Assembly: GCA_026418695.1 (NCBI GenBank)
Contig: JAOAAU010000029.1
Coordinates: 1 to 52,906, forward strand
Reading direction: 5' to 3'
DNA length: 52,906 nt
DNA from: Clostridia bacterium
Lineage (GTDB): Bacteria; Bacillota; Clostridia; Acetivibrionales; JAFADI01
The translations under genes and the position numbers were made by a program. Under the pieces are notes generated by a model. It was not told where the DNA came from. It ran no database searches and worked only from the letters and a program-made list of their open reading frames with translations. Positions within the stretch are counted from its first letter, which is position 1. Each line of letters starts with the position of its first letter. This document shows, in pieces, positions 14,267 through 24,839 of this stretch.

Positions 14267-17200
14267 ATGGGTCTTACGGAACTTTCGGTAAAAAGACCTG
14301 CTGCGGTCATTGTTTTTATGGTTTTGCTTATAGGGCTGGGTATACTTGGCTATACCAGTATGGGAGTGGATCTGCTCCCTACGGTTAACGTGCCTGTAAT
14401 CACCATTACTACCGTATATAACGGCGCAGGAGCTGAAGAAATTAAGAAGGATATTGTAAAGCCGATTGAGGACGCCGTCGCAGGAATCAGCGGTATTGAT
14501 ACGCTTCGATCAACAGCCAGGGAAGGGGTTGGTTTGACCATCATCCAGTTTACGATGGAAACCAACATGAACTCTGCATTCCTGGATGTACAAAAAGCAG
14601 TGGATCACGCCAGAGGCAAACTGCCTGCTGGAGCGGAGGACCCGATTCTCTACAAGGTAGATATTAATGCACAGTCTGTTATGACATTGGCGATTACGGG
14701 AGATGTTCCCTATGATCAGCTATATAATCAGGCAGATAAAATCAAGCAGAGTATCGAAAAATTACCGGGCATTGGACAGGTGAGCCTTCAAGGCGCCAAT
14801 GATAAGCAGCTCAATGTAAAGCTGGATAAGACAGCGATCGAGTATTACGGGATCAATGTTAATACGTTGATCGGTAAAATAAGATCGGAAAATACCAATA
14901 TGCCTGCCGGACAGATGAAGCAGGAGAAAAGTGACCTGACAGTAAAAATGGTCGGGGAATTTAAAGATTTGAACGATATAAAAAGCATTCAGATTCCGAC
15001 ATCCAGCGGGGGAATTGTGAGACTGGCGGACATTGCCAGTCTGGAGCTCGGATATCCGGATAATGATACGATTTTGAAGATGAATGACAAAAATGCGATT
15101 GGTATCAATATTCAAAAGCAAAGTGATGCCAATGTTGTCAAAGCTGTGGATGGCGTCAATAAAGAACTGGAGAAGATTCAGAAGCTGTTGCCTGCGGGTG
15201 TCAAGCTGTCTGTGACTACGGACAGTACCGTATTTATCAAATCGTCATTGAATGAGGTGCTTCGAAGCTTAGTAGAGGGAATTATCACCACGTCGATCGT
15301 ATTGTTCCTTTTCCTTCGCAGCTGGCAATCCTCCCTGATCGTTTTGGTTGCGATTCCAACTTCGTTGATTTCAACATTTTTCATCATGTATGAAAACCAT
15401 TTTACACTCAATGTCATGTCACTCATGGGACTTTCCCTGTGTATCGGTATTCTGGTGGATGACTCTATTGTTGTACTGGAGAATATACAAAGACACCGGG
15501 CCATGGGAGAGAAGCCCATCGAAGCAGCAATCAAGGGACGAAGTGAGATTGGAATGGCAGCGATTGCCATTACATTGTGCGATGTCGTCATATTTGGGCC
15601 TGTTGCTTTTACATCCGGTATGGTAGGACAGTTTTTCAAAGAGTTTGGTATTACGGTTGCAGTGGCATCCTTGTTTTCGCTGTTGGTTTCCTTTACAGTA
15701 ACACCCATGCTTGCCTCCAGATTGGCGCATATAAAAATGGGTAAAGAGGAGGGGAGCACTAAAAAACAGGGCAGGATATCCAAACTATTTGGATATGCTA
15801 CAGAACTTTATAAAAAGTTTTTGCTTTGGTCTCTGGATAACCGATGGAAGATCATCGGGATCACCTTGGCGGGTGTAATCCTGAGCATAGCGTTAGTCCC
15901 GCTGGGCTTAATTCATACGGAGTTCATGCCTGTGTCCGACCAAAGCCAGCTAAACTTGGATATCAGCCTGACTCCAGGCTCCAGCTTGAAACAGACGGAA
16001 GAAAAAGTAGCCGTCGTTGAAAAGCATTTAAGAGATCTGCCTGAGATGAAGGAATACTATACGACCATTGGAAATAACTCCGACAAATCTTCAGCCAATA
16101 TTATTCTTAAGCTGAAAGATACTAAGGACCGCAAAAAAAGCCAGAATCAACTTGCCGGAGAACTGCGTCAATGGGGTAAAACCATCCCGGGAATTCAGCT
16201 GAGTATAACGGAAGCACAGTCGACACCCGGTTCAAACGGAAAGCCGATTCAAGTTACCATCAAAGGCGATGATATTGCTGTTTTAAAGGAAATCTCATAT
16301 AAAGTGGAGGAGCTTGTAAAATCCGTAGAGGGAGCCGTGGATGTATCCAATTCTCTCAGAACCAGTGAAAGTGAAATCAGAGTGAACATCGACCGCCTTG
16401 CGTGCGCACAGTATGGGGTTAGCACTTCAGACATTGCGACTGTCTTGAGAACAGGTCTGCAAGGTTCCAATGTCGGTGTTTTCAGAGGAAATGGCAATGA
16501 GTATGATATTTCTGTAAAATTCATGAACGGGCAGATCAATAAGCCGGGTGATCTCGGTTCTGTTAAGGTAATGAATGCATCCGGGCAGCAGATCGCAATA
16601 AATCAGGTTGCTTCAATTTCTGTAGCAGACAGCCAGTTAAGGATTTCAAGAGAAGACAGACAGGATACGGTAACCGTCAGTGCCAATCTGCAAAATGCAC
16701 TTTTGGGAAAAGTAAGCGGGGAAATTAAAAACAAGTTGGATGGATTGACGCTGCCCTATGGATATAGCGTAAAATATGGGGGAATGCAGCAAAATATGAG
16801 TGATGGCTTTATCTCCCTGGGGAAAGCTATGGCAGGTGGGATTGTTCTGGTATTCATGGTGTTGATCGTGCTATATGAGTCTTTCCTGACGCCGTTTATA
16901 AGAATGTTATCCCTGCCTTGTGCCATCATTGGAGCATTTGTGCTGCTGGCCATCACTCGTCAGTCATTAAATATTATGTCCATGATCGGATTGATTCTGT
17001 TGGATGGATTGGCTTCCAAGAACGGAACACTGCTGATTGACTATACCAATACCTTGATGAAGCGCGGATTGTCGTTGAAGGAAGCATTGGTTGAAGCCGG
17101 AACGACCAGGTTAAGACCGATAATTATGACATCGGCTACAATGGTTGTTGGTATGCTTCCTTCTGCACTGGCAACCGGCTCAGGAAGTGAAATGAGAAAC

Positions 17201-17362
17201 GGTATGGCGATCATTGTCATTGGTGGGATGATCACATCCACAATTCTTTCACCCATTTTACTTCCAGTGGTTTATACGCTGATCGAGGATTTGCGGGTTC
17301 GTTTTTCAAAAAAGCATAGAAGTACGGTAAAAATAGGGGAGGTTGAAAGCTATGAGGTTTAA
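14267..17362 (+). CDS. RND-family multidrug efflux transporter (AcrB/SwrC type)
   Basis: A 1031-residue RND permease of the hydrophobe/amphiphile efflux-1 family. It has two repeats, each with a large extracytoplasmic loop, and about 12 membrane helices. The proton-relay acids are in TM4 (GILVDDSIVVLENI) and the partner Lys in TM10 (LDGLASKNGTLLIDY). The porter-domain signature PTVNVPVITITTVY is near the N-terminus. It would use the proton gradient to expel amphiphiles or drugs. The ATG at 14267 follows AAAGGGGGT; a longer frame from 14237 lacks a site. It overlaps the adaptor gene by 11 bases, and a MarR gene follows, forming a three-gene operon from the promoter at 14159. In Gram-positives such pumps work without an outer-membrane channel; SwrC of Bacillus exports surfactin. 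Confidence 0.93.
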   Translation: MGLTELSVKRPAAVIVFMVLLIGLGILGYTSMGVDLLPTVNVPVITITTVYNGAGAEEIKKDIVKPIEDAVAGISGIDTLRSTAREGVGLTIIQFTMETNMNSAFLDVQKAVDHARGKLPAGAEDPILYKVDINAQSVMTLAITGDVPYDQLYNQADKIKQSIEKLPGIGQVSLQGANDKQLNVKLDKTAIEYYGINVNTLIGKIRSENTNMPAGQMKQEKSDLTVKMVGEFKDLNDIKSIQIPTSSGGIVRLADIASLELGYPDNDTILKMNDKNAIGINIQKQSDANVVKAVDGVNKELEKIQKLLPAGVKLSVTTDSTVFIKSSLNEVLRSLVEGIITTSIVLFLFLRSWQSSLIVLVAIPTSLISTFFIMYENHFTLNVMSLMGLSLCIGILVDDSIVVLENIQRHRAMGEKPIEAAIKGRSEIGMAAIAITLCDVVIFGPVAFTSGMVGQFFKEFGITVAVASLFSLLVSFTVTPMLASRLAHIKMGKEEGSTKKQGRISKLFGYATELYKKFLLWSLDNRWKIIGITLAGVILSIALVPLGLIHTEFMPVSDQSQLNLDISLTPGSSLKQTEEKVAVVEKHLRDLPEMKEYYTTIGNNSDKSSANIILKLKDTKDRKKSQNQLAGELRQWGKTIPGIQLSITEAQSTPGSNGKPIQVTIKGDDIAVLKEISYKVEELVKSVEGAVDVSNSLRTSESEIRVNIDRLACAQYGVSTSDIATVLRTGLQGSNVGVFRGNGNEYDISVKFMNGQINKPGDLGSVKVMNASGQQIAINQVASISVADSQLRISREDRQDTVTVSANLQNALLGKVSGEIKNKLDGLTLPYGYSVKYGGMQQNMSDGFISLGKAMAGGIVLVFMVLIVLYESFLTPFIRMLSLPCAIIGAFVLLAITRQSLNIMSMIGLILLDGLASKNGTLLIDYTNTLMKRGLSLKEALVEAGTTRLRPIIMTSATMVVGMLPSALATGSGSEMRNGMAIIVIGGMITSTILSPILLPVVYTLIEDLRVRFSKKHRSTVKIGEVESYEV

Positions 17363-18527
17363 TCGGAATAAATTTAAAAAAACAGGAATTGCTTTTACAT
17401 CCGGAATACTAATAGCGACTCTGTTCGCGGGATGCGGAAGTAAAAAGCCTGTAGAACAAAAAGCTGAAGTAAAAAATGTAAAGACCATAACGGCAAATAT
17501 CGCATCCATTTCTACCGAAGTGGAATATGCAAGCAAGCTGAAACCCTTGCAGGAAATCTCCATTTCACCCAAGGTAGCAGGCAAGGTTGCAACAGTGAAG
17601 GCGGATGTCGGAAGTATTGTTGAGAAAGGGCAGGTATTGATGACGCTGGATTCAACTGATCTGCAGGCTCAGCTTCAACAACAGCAAGCCAACCTGGACA
17701 GCAGCCGGACGGGATCGGATCAAGCACTTCAAAATGCTCAGATCGCTTATAATAACGATAAAGAGACCTACGAAAAGAACAAACAGCTGTTTGAATCCGG
17801 CGCTATATCTCAGAAGGCTCTGGATGATGCAAAACAGAAACTGGATAATTCAACAATTGCATTGAATTTTGCTAGAGATAAGTATAATAAGGAGCATGGT
17901 TCCGGGTTAAGTGCTGCCGCTGCCGGAGTACAGGTTGCTTCAGCTCAAATTCAAAACACCATTGTAACCTCTCCGATTTCCGGAGTAGTATCCTTGTGCA
18001 ATGTAGATGTTGGTGAAATCGCTTCCAGTGCTGCTCCCGCATTTACGGTCATTGACGACAAGACTATGGTGGCTGAACTCAGCGTTCCGGACCGGATGAT
18101 CGGGAAGATTAAAAAAGGACAGAAGGTTTCCTTGAAAGTGAACGCCTTGAACGATAAAATGCTGGAAGGAACCATTGATTCCATCAGTCCGGCAGCTGAC
18201 AGCAAGATGCAGACCTATGCTGTCAAAGTGAAGGTGGATAATCCGAATAGCGAACTCAAATCCGGGATGTTTGCCAGAGTCATTTTACCGGAAGAAAAGA
18301 AAGAAAACGTAGTGGTAGTCCCCAATGAAGCAGTCAAAGTAGAGAATAGTGTTCCTTATATCTATACAGTAATCAATAAGGACACAATAAAGAAAGTGGC
18401 AGTAACCACAGGTCTTTCCAATGATAAGGTGACAGAAATTGCATCCAGTCTCAAAGAGGGAGATGCGATCATTACTGAGGGACAGATTTTCTTGAATGAC
18501 GGAGAAAAAGTCAATGTAGTTCAATAG
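17352..18527 (+). CDS. RND efflux adaptor (HlyD/MFP family), lipoprotein
   Basis: A 391-residue membrane fusion protein. The N-terminal lipobox (ATLFAGC) predicts lipid anchoring outside the membrane. A split lipoyl domain (SPKVAGKVATVKADVGSIVEKG and later SPISGVVSLCNVDVGE) flanks a Gln/Ala-rich coiled-coil hairpin at about residues 85-175. A beta-barrel and a membrane-proximal domain follow. It would clamp and couple the RND pump encoded just upstream. The ATG at 17352 lies inside the end of the pump gene (11-base overlap) and has GGGGAGG ahead, so translation is likely coupled. The first lipoyl half contains the standard GxVxxVxxxxG pattern. The family is certain and the pump partnership is clear from position. 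Confidence 0.92.
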   Translation: MRFNRNKFKKTGIAFTSGILIATLFAGCGSKKPVEQKAEVKNVKTITANIASISTEVEYASKLKPLQEISISPKVAGKVATVKADVGSIVEKGQVLMTLDSTDLQAQLQQQQANLDSSRTGSDQALQNAQIAYNNDKETYEKNKQLFESGAISQKALDDAKQKLDNSTIALNFARDKYNKEHGSGLSAAAAGVQVASAQIQNTIVTSPISGVVSLCNVDVGEIASSAAPAFTVIDDKTMVAELSVPDRMIGKIKKGQKVSLKVNALNDKMLEGTIDSISPAADSKMQTYAVKVKVDNPNSELKSGMFARVILPEEKKENVVVVPNEAVKVENSVPYIYTVINKDTIKKVAVTTGLSNDKVTEIASSLKEGDAIITEGQIFLNDGEKVNVVQ

Positions 18528-18539
18528 TGGGGTGTGTTT

Positions 18540-18989
18540 ATGGGGTATAAAGGGCAGGATGCTCTTTTAGATAACTTGTTGGTTTTCTCAAAAGTTTACG
18601 GAGGATTTGCAGCGCATATTACGAATTTGGTAGATCAGGAAAACCCGAAGGTATATATCGGAATCCTGCATGTTCTGAAAAAATACGGACCGATGCCAAT
18701 TTCGCGGATTGGGCAGAAAATAGATATTGCCAAACCGAATATGACGATGCTGATCGACGGACTGGTACAAAAAGGCTGGGTGGAAAGAAGTACCTCTGAG
18801 CATGACAGGCGGATAATCAATATTGAACTTACCGAAGAAGGAGAAAGGTATATTGATTACACTACCGAAAAGCTGTTTGGGATACTTAGGGATAAACTTA
18901 CTGTTCTAAGTGAGGAAGAACGGGAAAAGATGATAGAGTGTTTAAATTATTTGATCGACATAAGTAAAAGATTAACTGAAAAAAAATAA
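18540..18989 (+). CDS. MarR-family transcriptional regulator
   Basis: A 149-residue winged-helix protein. The DNA-binding core is at about residues 45-100: MPISRIGQKIDIAKPNMTMLIDGLVQKGWVER, then the wing SEHDRRIINIELTEEG with the conserved DxR. Long helices at both ends form the dimer interface. It follows the efflux adaptor gene by 12 bases, in the same operon, so the likely role is a drug-responsive repressor of the pump. The dyad at 14185-14207 over the operon promoter is its likely site. The ATG at 18540 follows GGGGTG; GTG at 18534 is an alternative. Confidence 0.9.
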   Translation: MGYKGQDALLDNLLVFSKVYGGFAAHITNLVDQENPKVYIGILHVLKKYGPMPISRIGQKIDIAKPNMTMLIDGLVQKGWVERSTSEHDRRIINIELTEEGERYIDYTTEKLFGILRDKLTVLSEEEREKMIECLNYLIDISKRLTEKK

Positions 18990-19020
18990 GGCAGAAGATT
19001 CATTGGCATACATAAAAGTT

Positions 19021-19060
19021 AAGCCTCCTGCAGTTTTTGAGACTGCGGAGGCTTTCTTTG
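19021..19060. terminator. Terminator between the MarR operon and the convergent acyl-CoA synthetase gene
   Basis: AAGCCTCCTGCAGT (19021-19034) pairs with ACTGCGGAGGCTT (19042-19054) with one bulge, then TTCTTTG. It mainly serves the plus strand, but the stem could act in both directions. Confidence 0.7.
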
Positions 19061-19074
19061 TATTATATCAAATA

Positions 19075-20733
19075 CTATTTTTCATTATCGTTTTCTCTGA
19101 TTTCTACTCTTCTAATCTTACCGCTGATAGTCTTTGGCAGCTCGGTAACAAATTCGATGATTCTCGGATATTTATATGGAGCTGTAACCCTCTTTACGTG
19201 ATCCTGCAGTTCCTTTGCAAGATCGTCACTTGCAGTATAGTTTTTCGCTAACACAATCGTTGCTTTTACGATCTGGCCGCGATCCGGGTCCGGAACTGCT
19301 GTGATTGCACATTCCAATACAGCGGGATGCTCAAGCAGAGCGCTTTCAACTTCGAATGGCCCGATTCTATATCCGGAGCTCTTGATAACATCGTCAGCTC
19401 TGCCTACAAACCAGTAATATCCATCTTCATCACGCCATGCCATGTCTCCGGTATAATAAATATCATCGTGCCATACCTTGTGCGTCAGTTCCTTGTCTCT
19501 ATAGTATCCATCGAACATTCCGAAGGGTTTGTATTTGTTTGTACGAATAACGATCTGACCTTCTTCACCCACATCACAGGAATTGCCGTTTTCATCCACT
19601 AAATCAATATCATACCCCGGAGCCGGTTTTCCCATAGAACCTGGTTTAGGTTCCATCCAGGGGAAGGTAGCCATGGTTACCGTCAATTCAGTCTGACCGT
19701 ATCCTTCCATCAGCTTCAATCCTGTGGCGTTGAGGAATTGACTGTAAACCTCAGGATTCAATGGTTCTCCAGCAACCGAACAATGCTTGAGTTTGCTGAA
19801 ATCATATTTGTTAAGGTCTTCCTTGATAAAGAACCGATAGATGGTCGGTGGCGCACAGAAGCTTGTTACACCATGCTTTAAAGTAACTTCAAGGAGTTCC
19901 TTGGGAACGAATTTATCATGATCGTATACAAATACGGCACAGCCGCAGATCCATTGACCGTATATTTTTCCCCATGCAGCTTTTGCCCAGCCGGTATCGG
20001 CAACAGTAAGATGGAGTCCGTTATCTTCTACCTGCTGCCAGTATTTTGCTGTCAGGATATGGCCAAGGGGGTAGGTAAAGTTGTGCTGCACCATCTTTGG
20101 CATACCGGTGGTTCCGGAGGTAAAGTACAACAGCATGATATCTTCATTTTTTGCAGCTTCTGCTCCCGTTGGTTTAGCAAAATCTGCTGAAGCCAGCTCC
20201 AGCTCCTTGTTGAAATCCAACCATCCTTCATGACTTCCGCCTACTACTGCCTTGCATTTCAAGGAAGGTGACTTTTCCTGAGCTTCATCGACGTGCTTGA
20301 TGACAAGAGGATCGTTGACACTGACGATCATTTTGATATCAGCGGCATTGTTTCTATATACGATGTCCTTTGTTGTCAGCAGGTGAGTAGCCGGAATACC
20401 GATGGCTCCCAGCTTGTGCAGGGCAATAATGCAGAACCAGAACTCATAACGCCTTTTAAGAATTAACATAACCGGATCGCCCTTCTTAATGCCGGCATTT
20501 TTAAAGAAGTTCGCAGCCTTGTCACTGTAATATTTCAATTGACCGAAAGTGAAAGTTGCTTCTTCGCCTTTGTCGTTACACCATACAAGGGCAGTCTTAT
20601 CCGGTGTTTTAGAAGCAATATCGTCAACGATATCATAACCAAAGTTAAAATTCTCGGGGACATTGATCTTGAAATTTTGCACAAAATCTTCATAGGAATT
20701 AAAATCAACTTTTGAAACGTATTTTTCCAACAT
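19075..20733 (-). CDS. AMP-forming acyl-CoA synthetase
   Basis: A 552-residue adenylate-forming enzyme of the acetyl-/medium-chain acyl-CoA synthetase group. It carries the P-loop [17 protein letters not shown], the EGYGQTELT motif, the hinge region [22 protein letters not shown] followed by [13 protein letters not shown], and the catalytic Lys in KTISGKIRR near the end. It would activate a carboxylic acid with ATP and load it on CoA in the cytosol. GAGGTAAAT precedes the ATG. It follows the XRE-cupin gene by 48 bases on the same strand, so the two are likely one operon. The acyl substrate is not visible in sequence. Confidence 0.9.
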   Translation of the reverse strand: MLEKYVSKVDFNSYEDFVQNFKINVPENFNFGYDIVDDIASKTPDKTALVWCNDKGEEATFTFGQLKYYSDKAANFFKNAGIKKGDPVMLILKRRYEFWFCIIALHKLGAIGIPATHLLTTKDIVYRNNAADIKMIVSVNDPLVIKHVDEAQEKSPSLKCKAVVGGSHEGWLDFNKELELASADFAKPTGAEAAKNEDIMLLYFTSGTTGMPKMVQHNFTYPLGHILTAKYWQQVEDNGLHLTVADTGWAKAAWGKIYGQWICGCAVFVYDHDKFVPKELLEVTLKHGVTSFCAPPTIYRFFIKEDLNKYDFSKLKHCSVAGEPLNPEVYSQFLNATGLKLMEGYGQTELTVTMATFPWMEPKPGSMGKPAPGYDIDLVDENGNSCDVGEEGQIVIRTNKYKPFGMFDGYYRDKELTHKVWHDDIYYTGDMAWRDEDGYYWFVGRADDVIKSSGYRIGPFEVESALLEHPAVLECAITAVPDPDRGQIVKATIVLAKNYTASDDLAKELQDHVKRVTAPYKYPRIIEFVTELPKTISGKIRRVEIRENDNEK

Positions 20734-20781
20734 AGAATATTTACCTCATTTCAGATTATCTTAAAATTAAGAGTGCTTAGG

Positions 20782-21336
20782 TTAAAAAATGATTGCAAGG
20801 AACTTCGCCGGCTTATTGTTTAAGGCCTTCATTCCATGGCTGTATCCGGAGTCAAAATACAGGGAATCTCCTTCATTGAGGATGATCTCATGGTCATTGA
20901 TGATGACCTTTAAAGTACCTTCAAGCAGGTAGTTGAATTCCTGACCGGGGTGGGAATTCAGGTGAATCGCAGCATTATCCGGTTCCGGATCAACAGTAAC
21001 CAGGAAAGGCTCAGCCTTTTTGTGTGCAAAATTATATGCCAGACTATGGTACTTATACTGTTTTCTTCTTTCTACACTAACACCCTTGCCGTTACGGACC
21101 AGGGAATATGTACGGAGCTTGGGGTCTTCTCCGGTAAGAATCGCTGTCAGCTCTACTTTGAACTTGTTGGCAAGTTCATAAAGTATGCTCACTGGAATAT
21201 CTACATTTCCACTTTCATACTCGAGATAGGTTTCTTTTGAAATATTGAGCTCCTGTGCAATGGTCTCCACGGACAGGCCGGAAATTTCTCTTAAATCTTT
21301 TATTCTTGCAGCAATTTGTTTAATTTGATCAGACAT
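20782..21336 (-). CDS. XRE-family regulator with C-terminal cupin domain
   Basis: A 184-residue protein with an N-terminal XRE helix-turn-helix (about residues 8-62: IKDLREISGLSVETIAQELN) and a C-terminal cupin barrel (about 110-180: HSHPGQEFNYLLEGTLKV style residues NSHPGQEFNYLLEG, then GDSLYFDSGYSHGMKAL). This class senses a small metabolite through the cupin and controls a nearby gene. It sits directly upstream of the acyl-CoA synthetase gene on the same strand. That makes the enzyme's substrate or product the likely ligand. The ATG at 21336 has AAAGGATG ahead; an earlier in-frame ATG at 21357 overlaps that site. Confidence 0.87.
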   Translation of the reverse strand: MSDQIKQIAARIKDLREISGLSVETIAQELNISKETYLEYESGNVDIPVSILYELANKFKVELTAILTGEDPKLRTYSLVRNGKGVSVERRKQYKYHSLAYNFAHKKAEPFLVTVDPEPDNAAIHLNSHPGQEFNYLLEGTLKVIINDHEIILNEGDSLYFDSGYSHGMKALNNKPAKFLAIIF

Positions 21337-21720
21337 GGAATAACATCCTTTCATCAATAGTATTTGGATGCTTTTCGCGCACCGCTTATAGGTAACAATA
21401 TCTTACCATTCCATGAAGACAGAGTAAAGAAAGTTTAAAAAAAGGTAAAATTGCGTAAAAAAATTGATGTGCATAAAAAAATACATGAAAAACTAATATG
21501 GGGAGAACAAGTAGGAAGATTTTAGGAATGAACAGAAGTATTGGTTATGAGCAAAAACATTCAAAAAAGGTTTAGTGTAAAGTTATATGGAATTTTGACG
21601 ATTTATATGATATTATGTTAGTTAATACCATTGCTTTTTTAAAATATAATACTCATTGCTTTTCTATAATTAAATATCTTAGACTTACTGTTTTAAAATA
21701 TCAAATACCTATGGGGGTCG
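21337..21720. other. Divergent intergenic region
   Basis: No gene is seen in 384 bases between the XRE-cupin gene (minus) and the chemoreceptor (plus). It should hold both promoters. AT-rich stretches are frequent but I cannot point to a convincing pair of promoter boxes. Confidence 0.4.
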
Positions 21721-23763
21721 ATGATTTTGTCCATTAACAAGAAGATTTCCTTACTGATTTTTGTGCTGGTGTTCTTTTCACTAGCCAGCTCAACTACAAT
21801 GTCTTTCGTTAACCTATCCAAACAATTGATGGATCAAAGCACTCAAGAAATGAAATCTCTTTTAAAAAGTGAAAATGAAAAAATATGGCAGGGAATAGAG
21901 AGTGAGCGTAAGACGGTAAAAACTTTGGCGAGTGAATCCGATATCGTCAGAGCAGCGGAGTTCAGGGCTAATGGTGTGGAGGACACAAATACGCAGAACC
22001 TATTAGCAAATGTAAATACTTTGCTGGATGGTTACGTAAAAAGCTTTGGGAATGTTGAACATATATTTATTGTAGATAAAAAAGGAATCATATTTGCCGA
22101 CAGCGATCCCAAACTGATCGGTAAGGATATCAATGATCGCTCTTATGTTAAGCCCACACTTCAGGGCACACCAACGATCAGTGAAACAATTTCTTCAAAA
22201 TCCACCGGAGCAAATATCATCGTCTTTACATATCCAATCCGAAATGGATCAGAAACTATAGGCTTCATAGGGAATGCCGTATTCGTCAAGAATCTGTCCA
22301 GTTATCTGGCGGGAGTAAGAATTTCTGGTGCCAGCAAATCCAGCTATGCTTATATGGTTGATTCCAAAGGCACAATGCTGTACCATCCGGTAGCAGAAAA
22401 AATCGGAAAACCGGTTGAAAATGAGCTCATTAAAGCAGTAGCTGCCCGGGCGGACAAGGGTGAAAAGATAGAATTGAAAATTGATGAATATGTATATAAA
22501 GGCGTCGATAAAATTTCAGCCTATATAGGAGTTCCCGGCGCCAATTGGATACTCGTGCTTGCCTGTGACAAGAAGGAGATCATGGCACTGAGAAATGAAA
22601 TGCTTGTGGCAATGACTATCATTGCTTTGCTGGCGGCGTTGATCTCAGCAGCAATTGGTATGGCTCTGGCTACAAAAATTGCAAGTCCTATCAAGAAGAT
22701 CACCGAAATTGTAAATAAGACAGCCAATTATGATTTAACCCATGATGAAACTTACAACCGGATCAAGGGCAACAAAGATGAGACAGGGACTATTGCAAAA
22801 TCCGTATCCTCTATGCGGGGGGCTTTAAGAGATATTGTCGGACTCTATGCGGATTCCTCAAAAGCAATCGAAGAAAATGCAAAACAAATAGAAAAACTGA
22901 CGGAAGAATTAAAGTCTGAAACCGATGAAAATCTTGCTACCTCAGAGCAGCTTTCTGCCGGCATGGAGGAAACAGCAGCGACCACAGAGGAAATCAATGC
23001 AACTACCCAGGATATCGAAGCAGCCGTTGACTCCATTTCAAAGAGAGCATCCGAAGGAGCATTGATTGCAAGCGATGTCAGTGCAAGAGCGAATAAATTG
23101 AAGGAAGATGCCGTTTCAGCAAGCCAGAATGCACTCGGCATTTACAATAATGTTAAAAGTGATCTTCAGGAAGCCATTGATCAATCCAAAGCGGTTTCAC
23201 AAATTGGTATGCTGGCACAGGCTATCCTTCAAATCACTGAGCAAACCAATCTGCTGGCTTTAAATGCAGCCATTGAAGCAGCAAGAGCAGGAGAATCCGG
23301 AAAAGGTTTCGCAGTGGTGGCAGAGGAAATCTGAAAGCTGGCAGAACAGTCATCAAAGACTGCCGGAGACATAAGAAATATTGTTAAGACCGTGAATACT
23401 TCCGTGGACAATCTGGCAAACAATTCCGGAAAAATGCTGGAATTCATCGATAAGGACGTCCTGGCCGATTATGATAAGCTGATTAAAACCGGAGAACAGT
23501 ATTATCAAGATGCAGAGCAGTTTAACAGCATGATGGCGGAATTCAGTGCAACAGCGCAGCAGTTGGATGCCTCTATTTCCGGAATCGTTTCGGCCATTGA
23601 GGAAGTAAGCTCTACAGTGAATGAAGGCGCCAAGGGCGTTGAGGATATTACCGAGAAAACAGTAGCCATCGTTGAAAAAATCAATATCGTCAGAAAAACC
23701 TCTGAAGCAAATATGGAAAGTATTGAGAAGCTTGAAAATCTGATCACCAGATTTAAACTATAA
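21721..23763 (+). pseudogene. Methyl-accepting chemotaxis protein interrupted by one in-frame TGA
   Basis: Read through a single TGA (23332-23334, codon 538) the frame encodes a 680-residue chemoreceptor with no other defect. It has TM1 near residues 8-28, a dCache-type periplasmic-style sensor ([36 protein letters not shown]), TM2 near 293-315, HAMP, and a signalling domain with the hairpin tip [18 protein letters not shown]. The TGA falls in VAEEI-stop-KLAEQS, where related receptors have Arg or Lys (the two receptors downstream read [12 protein letters not shown]); CGA or AGA to TGA is one base change. The truncated 537-residue form keeps the tip but loses the return helix, so it should not signal. 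The remaining 142 codons are intact, which points to a recent mutation, a sequencing error or readthrough. Confidence 0.85.
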
Positions 23764-23780
23764 ATCAGGATGAGAGTTAA

Positions 23781-23815
23781 AAATCCCTTCTTTAAAAAAG
23801 AGGGGATTTTTTCTT
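23781..23815 (+). terminator. Intrinsic terminator after the chemoreceptor pseudogene
   Basis: AAATCCC with CTTCTTT (from 23781) pairs with AAAGAGGGGATTT, then TTTC. The T-run is good. Confidence 0.75.
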
Positions 23816-23932
23816 GTCCTTTTTAAATATTGACGCATACAATTACTGCATTGCCACTCTTGAGAGATTCAATTTCCTTATGAATATGGCAGAAATTCAT
23901 ACAATTCAATATACAAGCATTTCTGTGCTTTT

Positions 23933-24823
23933 TTAAGGCTGCAAATCCTTCAAATATTTGATAAATTCCTTGGAAGCCCTGGACGGAGGGACGTTTTTCA
24001 AAGAAACAATTCCCAGCGTTCGAGTGGGCAGCTTTTCGGTGACTTGAATTTCAAAGAGCTCTTGCTTGCGAATTGCCTCCAACGCGCTGTCCTTATAGAC
24101 ATGCGCTATACCCAAGCCGATTTTGGCAAACTCAACCAATAGATCCACGCTCTCTAGCTCCATCTCCGGAAGAATTTCAATCCCTTTTTCGGATAGATAG
24201 CTATCAAAAAACTGCCGGGTAGAACTGTTCTTTTGGAGCATCAACAGAGGGTGCCTTGAAATATCTTGCATGCTTATCTTTTGGTTTTTTAATGGATTAA
24301 ATTTTTCAGAAGCTACAAAGATGTCTTCCACCTTCAGCCATTCCACAACATCAATACTTTTATCCTCGGCTGGAAGGGTTACGATCCCAAAATCAATAAG
24401 ACCTTTTTTCAGTGTATTAAGGATTTGAGACGAGGTACGGTTGACCAAATGAATTTTGATTCCCTGATGTTCCTGGCTGAAGTTCTCAATGCAGGGAATG
24501 AGATGGTACTTGCATACCGTATCACTGGCTCCGATGCGGATCTCTCCAAAGGTCAGGTTCTGAATTTCTGTCAGCTTGGTTTCCGCGGTTTTGATCAGGT
24601 TGTAGGCCTGCTCTATGTGCTTGAATAGCAGCTCGCCCTCTCCGGTGAGCTTTATACTCCGGGAATTTCTGAAAAAAAGCTGGCTGCCAAGCTTATCTTC
24701 GAGATTTTTGACTGCTTGACTGACTGCTGACTGGGAGATAAACAGCTTTTCAGCTGCCCCCGTAAAACTCTCGGCTTTAGCTGCGAGATAAAATATTTTA
24801 TACAATTCGAAATTGATATCCAT
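23933..24823 (-). CDS. LysR-family transcriptional regulator
   Basis: A 296-residue LysR-type regulator. The winged HTH is at residues about 1-60 (FYLAAKAESFTGAAEKLFISQSAVSQAVKNLE), followed by a linker helix and a periplasmic-binding-protein-like effector domain (GEIRIGASDTVCKYHLIPCIENF to about residue 290). It resembles the CysL/YwfK branch. AAGGAG is 5 bases before the ATG. The gene is divergent from purL, with 312 bases between, and a dyad (24840-24858) sits between them next to the purL promoter. Position suggests it may control purL or itself; the effector is unknown. Confidence 0.9.
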   Translation of the reverse strand: MDINFELYKIFYLAAKAESFTGAAEKLFISQSAVSQAVKNLEDKLGSQLFFRNSRSIKLTGEGELLFKHIEQAYNLIKTAETKLTEIQNLTFGEIRIGASDTVCKYHLIPCIENFSQEHQGIKIHLVNRTSSQILNTLKKGLIDFGIVTLPAEDKSIDVVEWLKVEDIFVASEKFNPLKNQKISMQDISRHPLLMLQKNSSTRQFFDSYLSEKGIEILPEMELESVDLLVEFAKIGLGIAHVYKDSALEAIRKQELFEIQVTEKLPTRTLGIVSLKNVPPSRASKEFIKYLKDLQP

Positions 24824-24839
24824 AAGGACTCCTTATGAT

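Noticed and set aside
23332..23334. Selenocysteine or reassigned TGA in the chemoreceptor
   Set aside because: The position is Arg or Lys in related receptors, no selenocysteine hairpin is evident after it, and TGA ends the permease gene normally.
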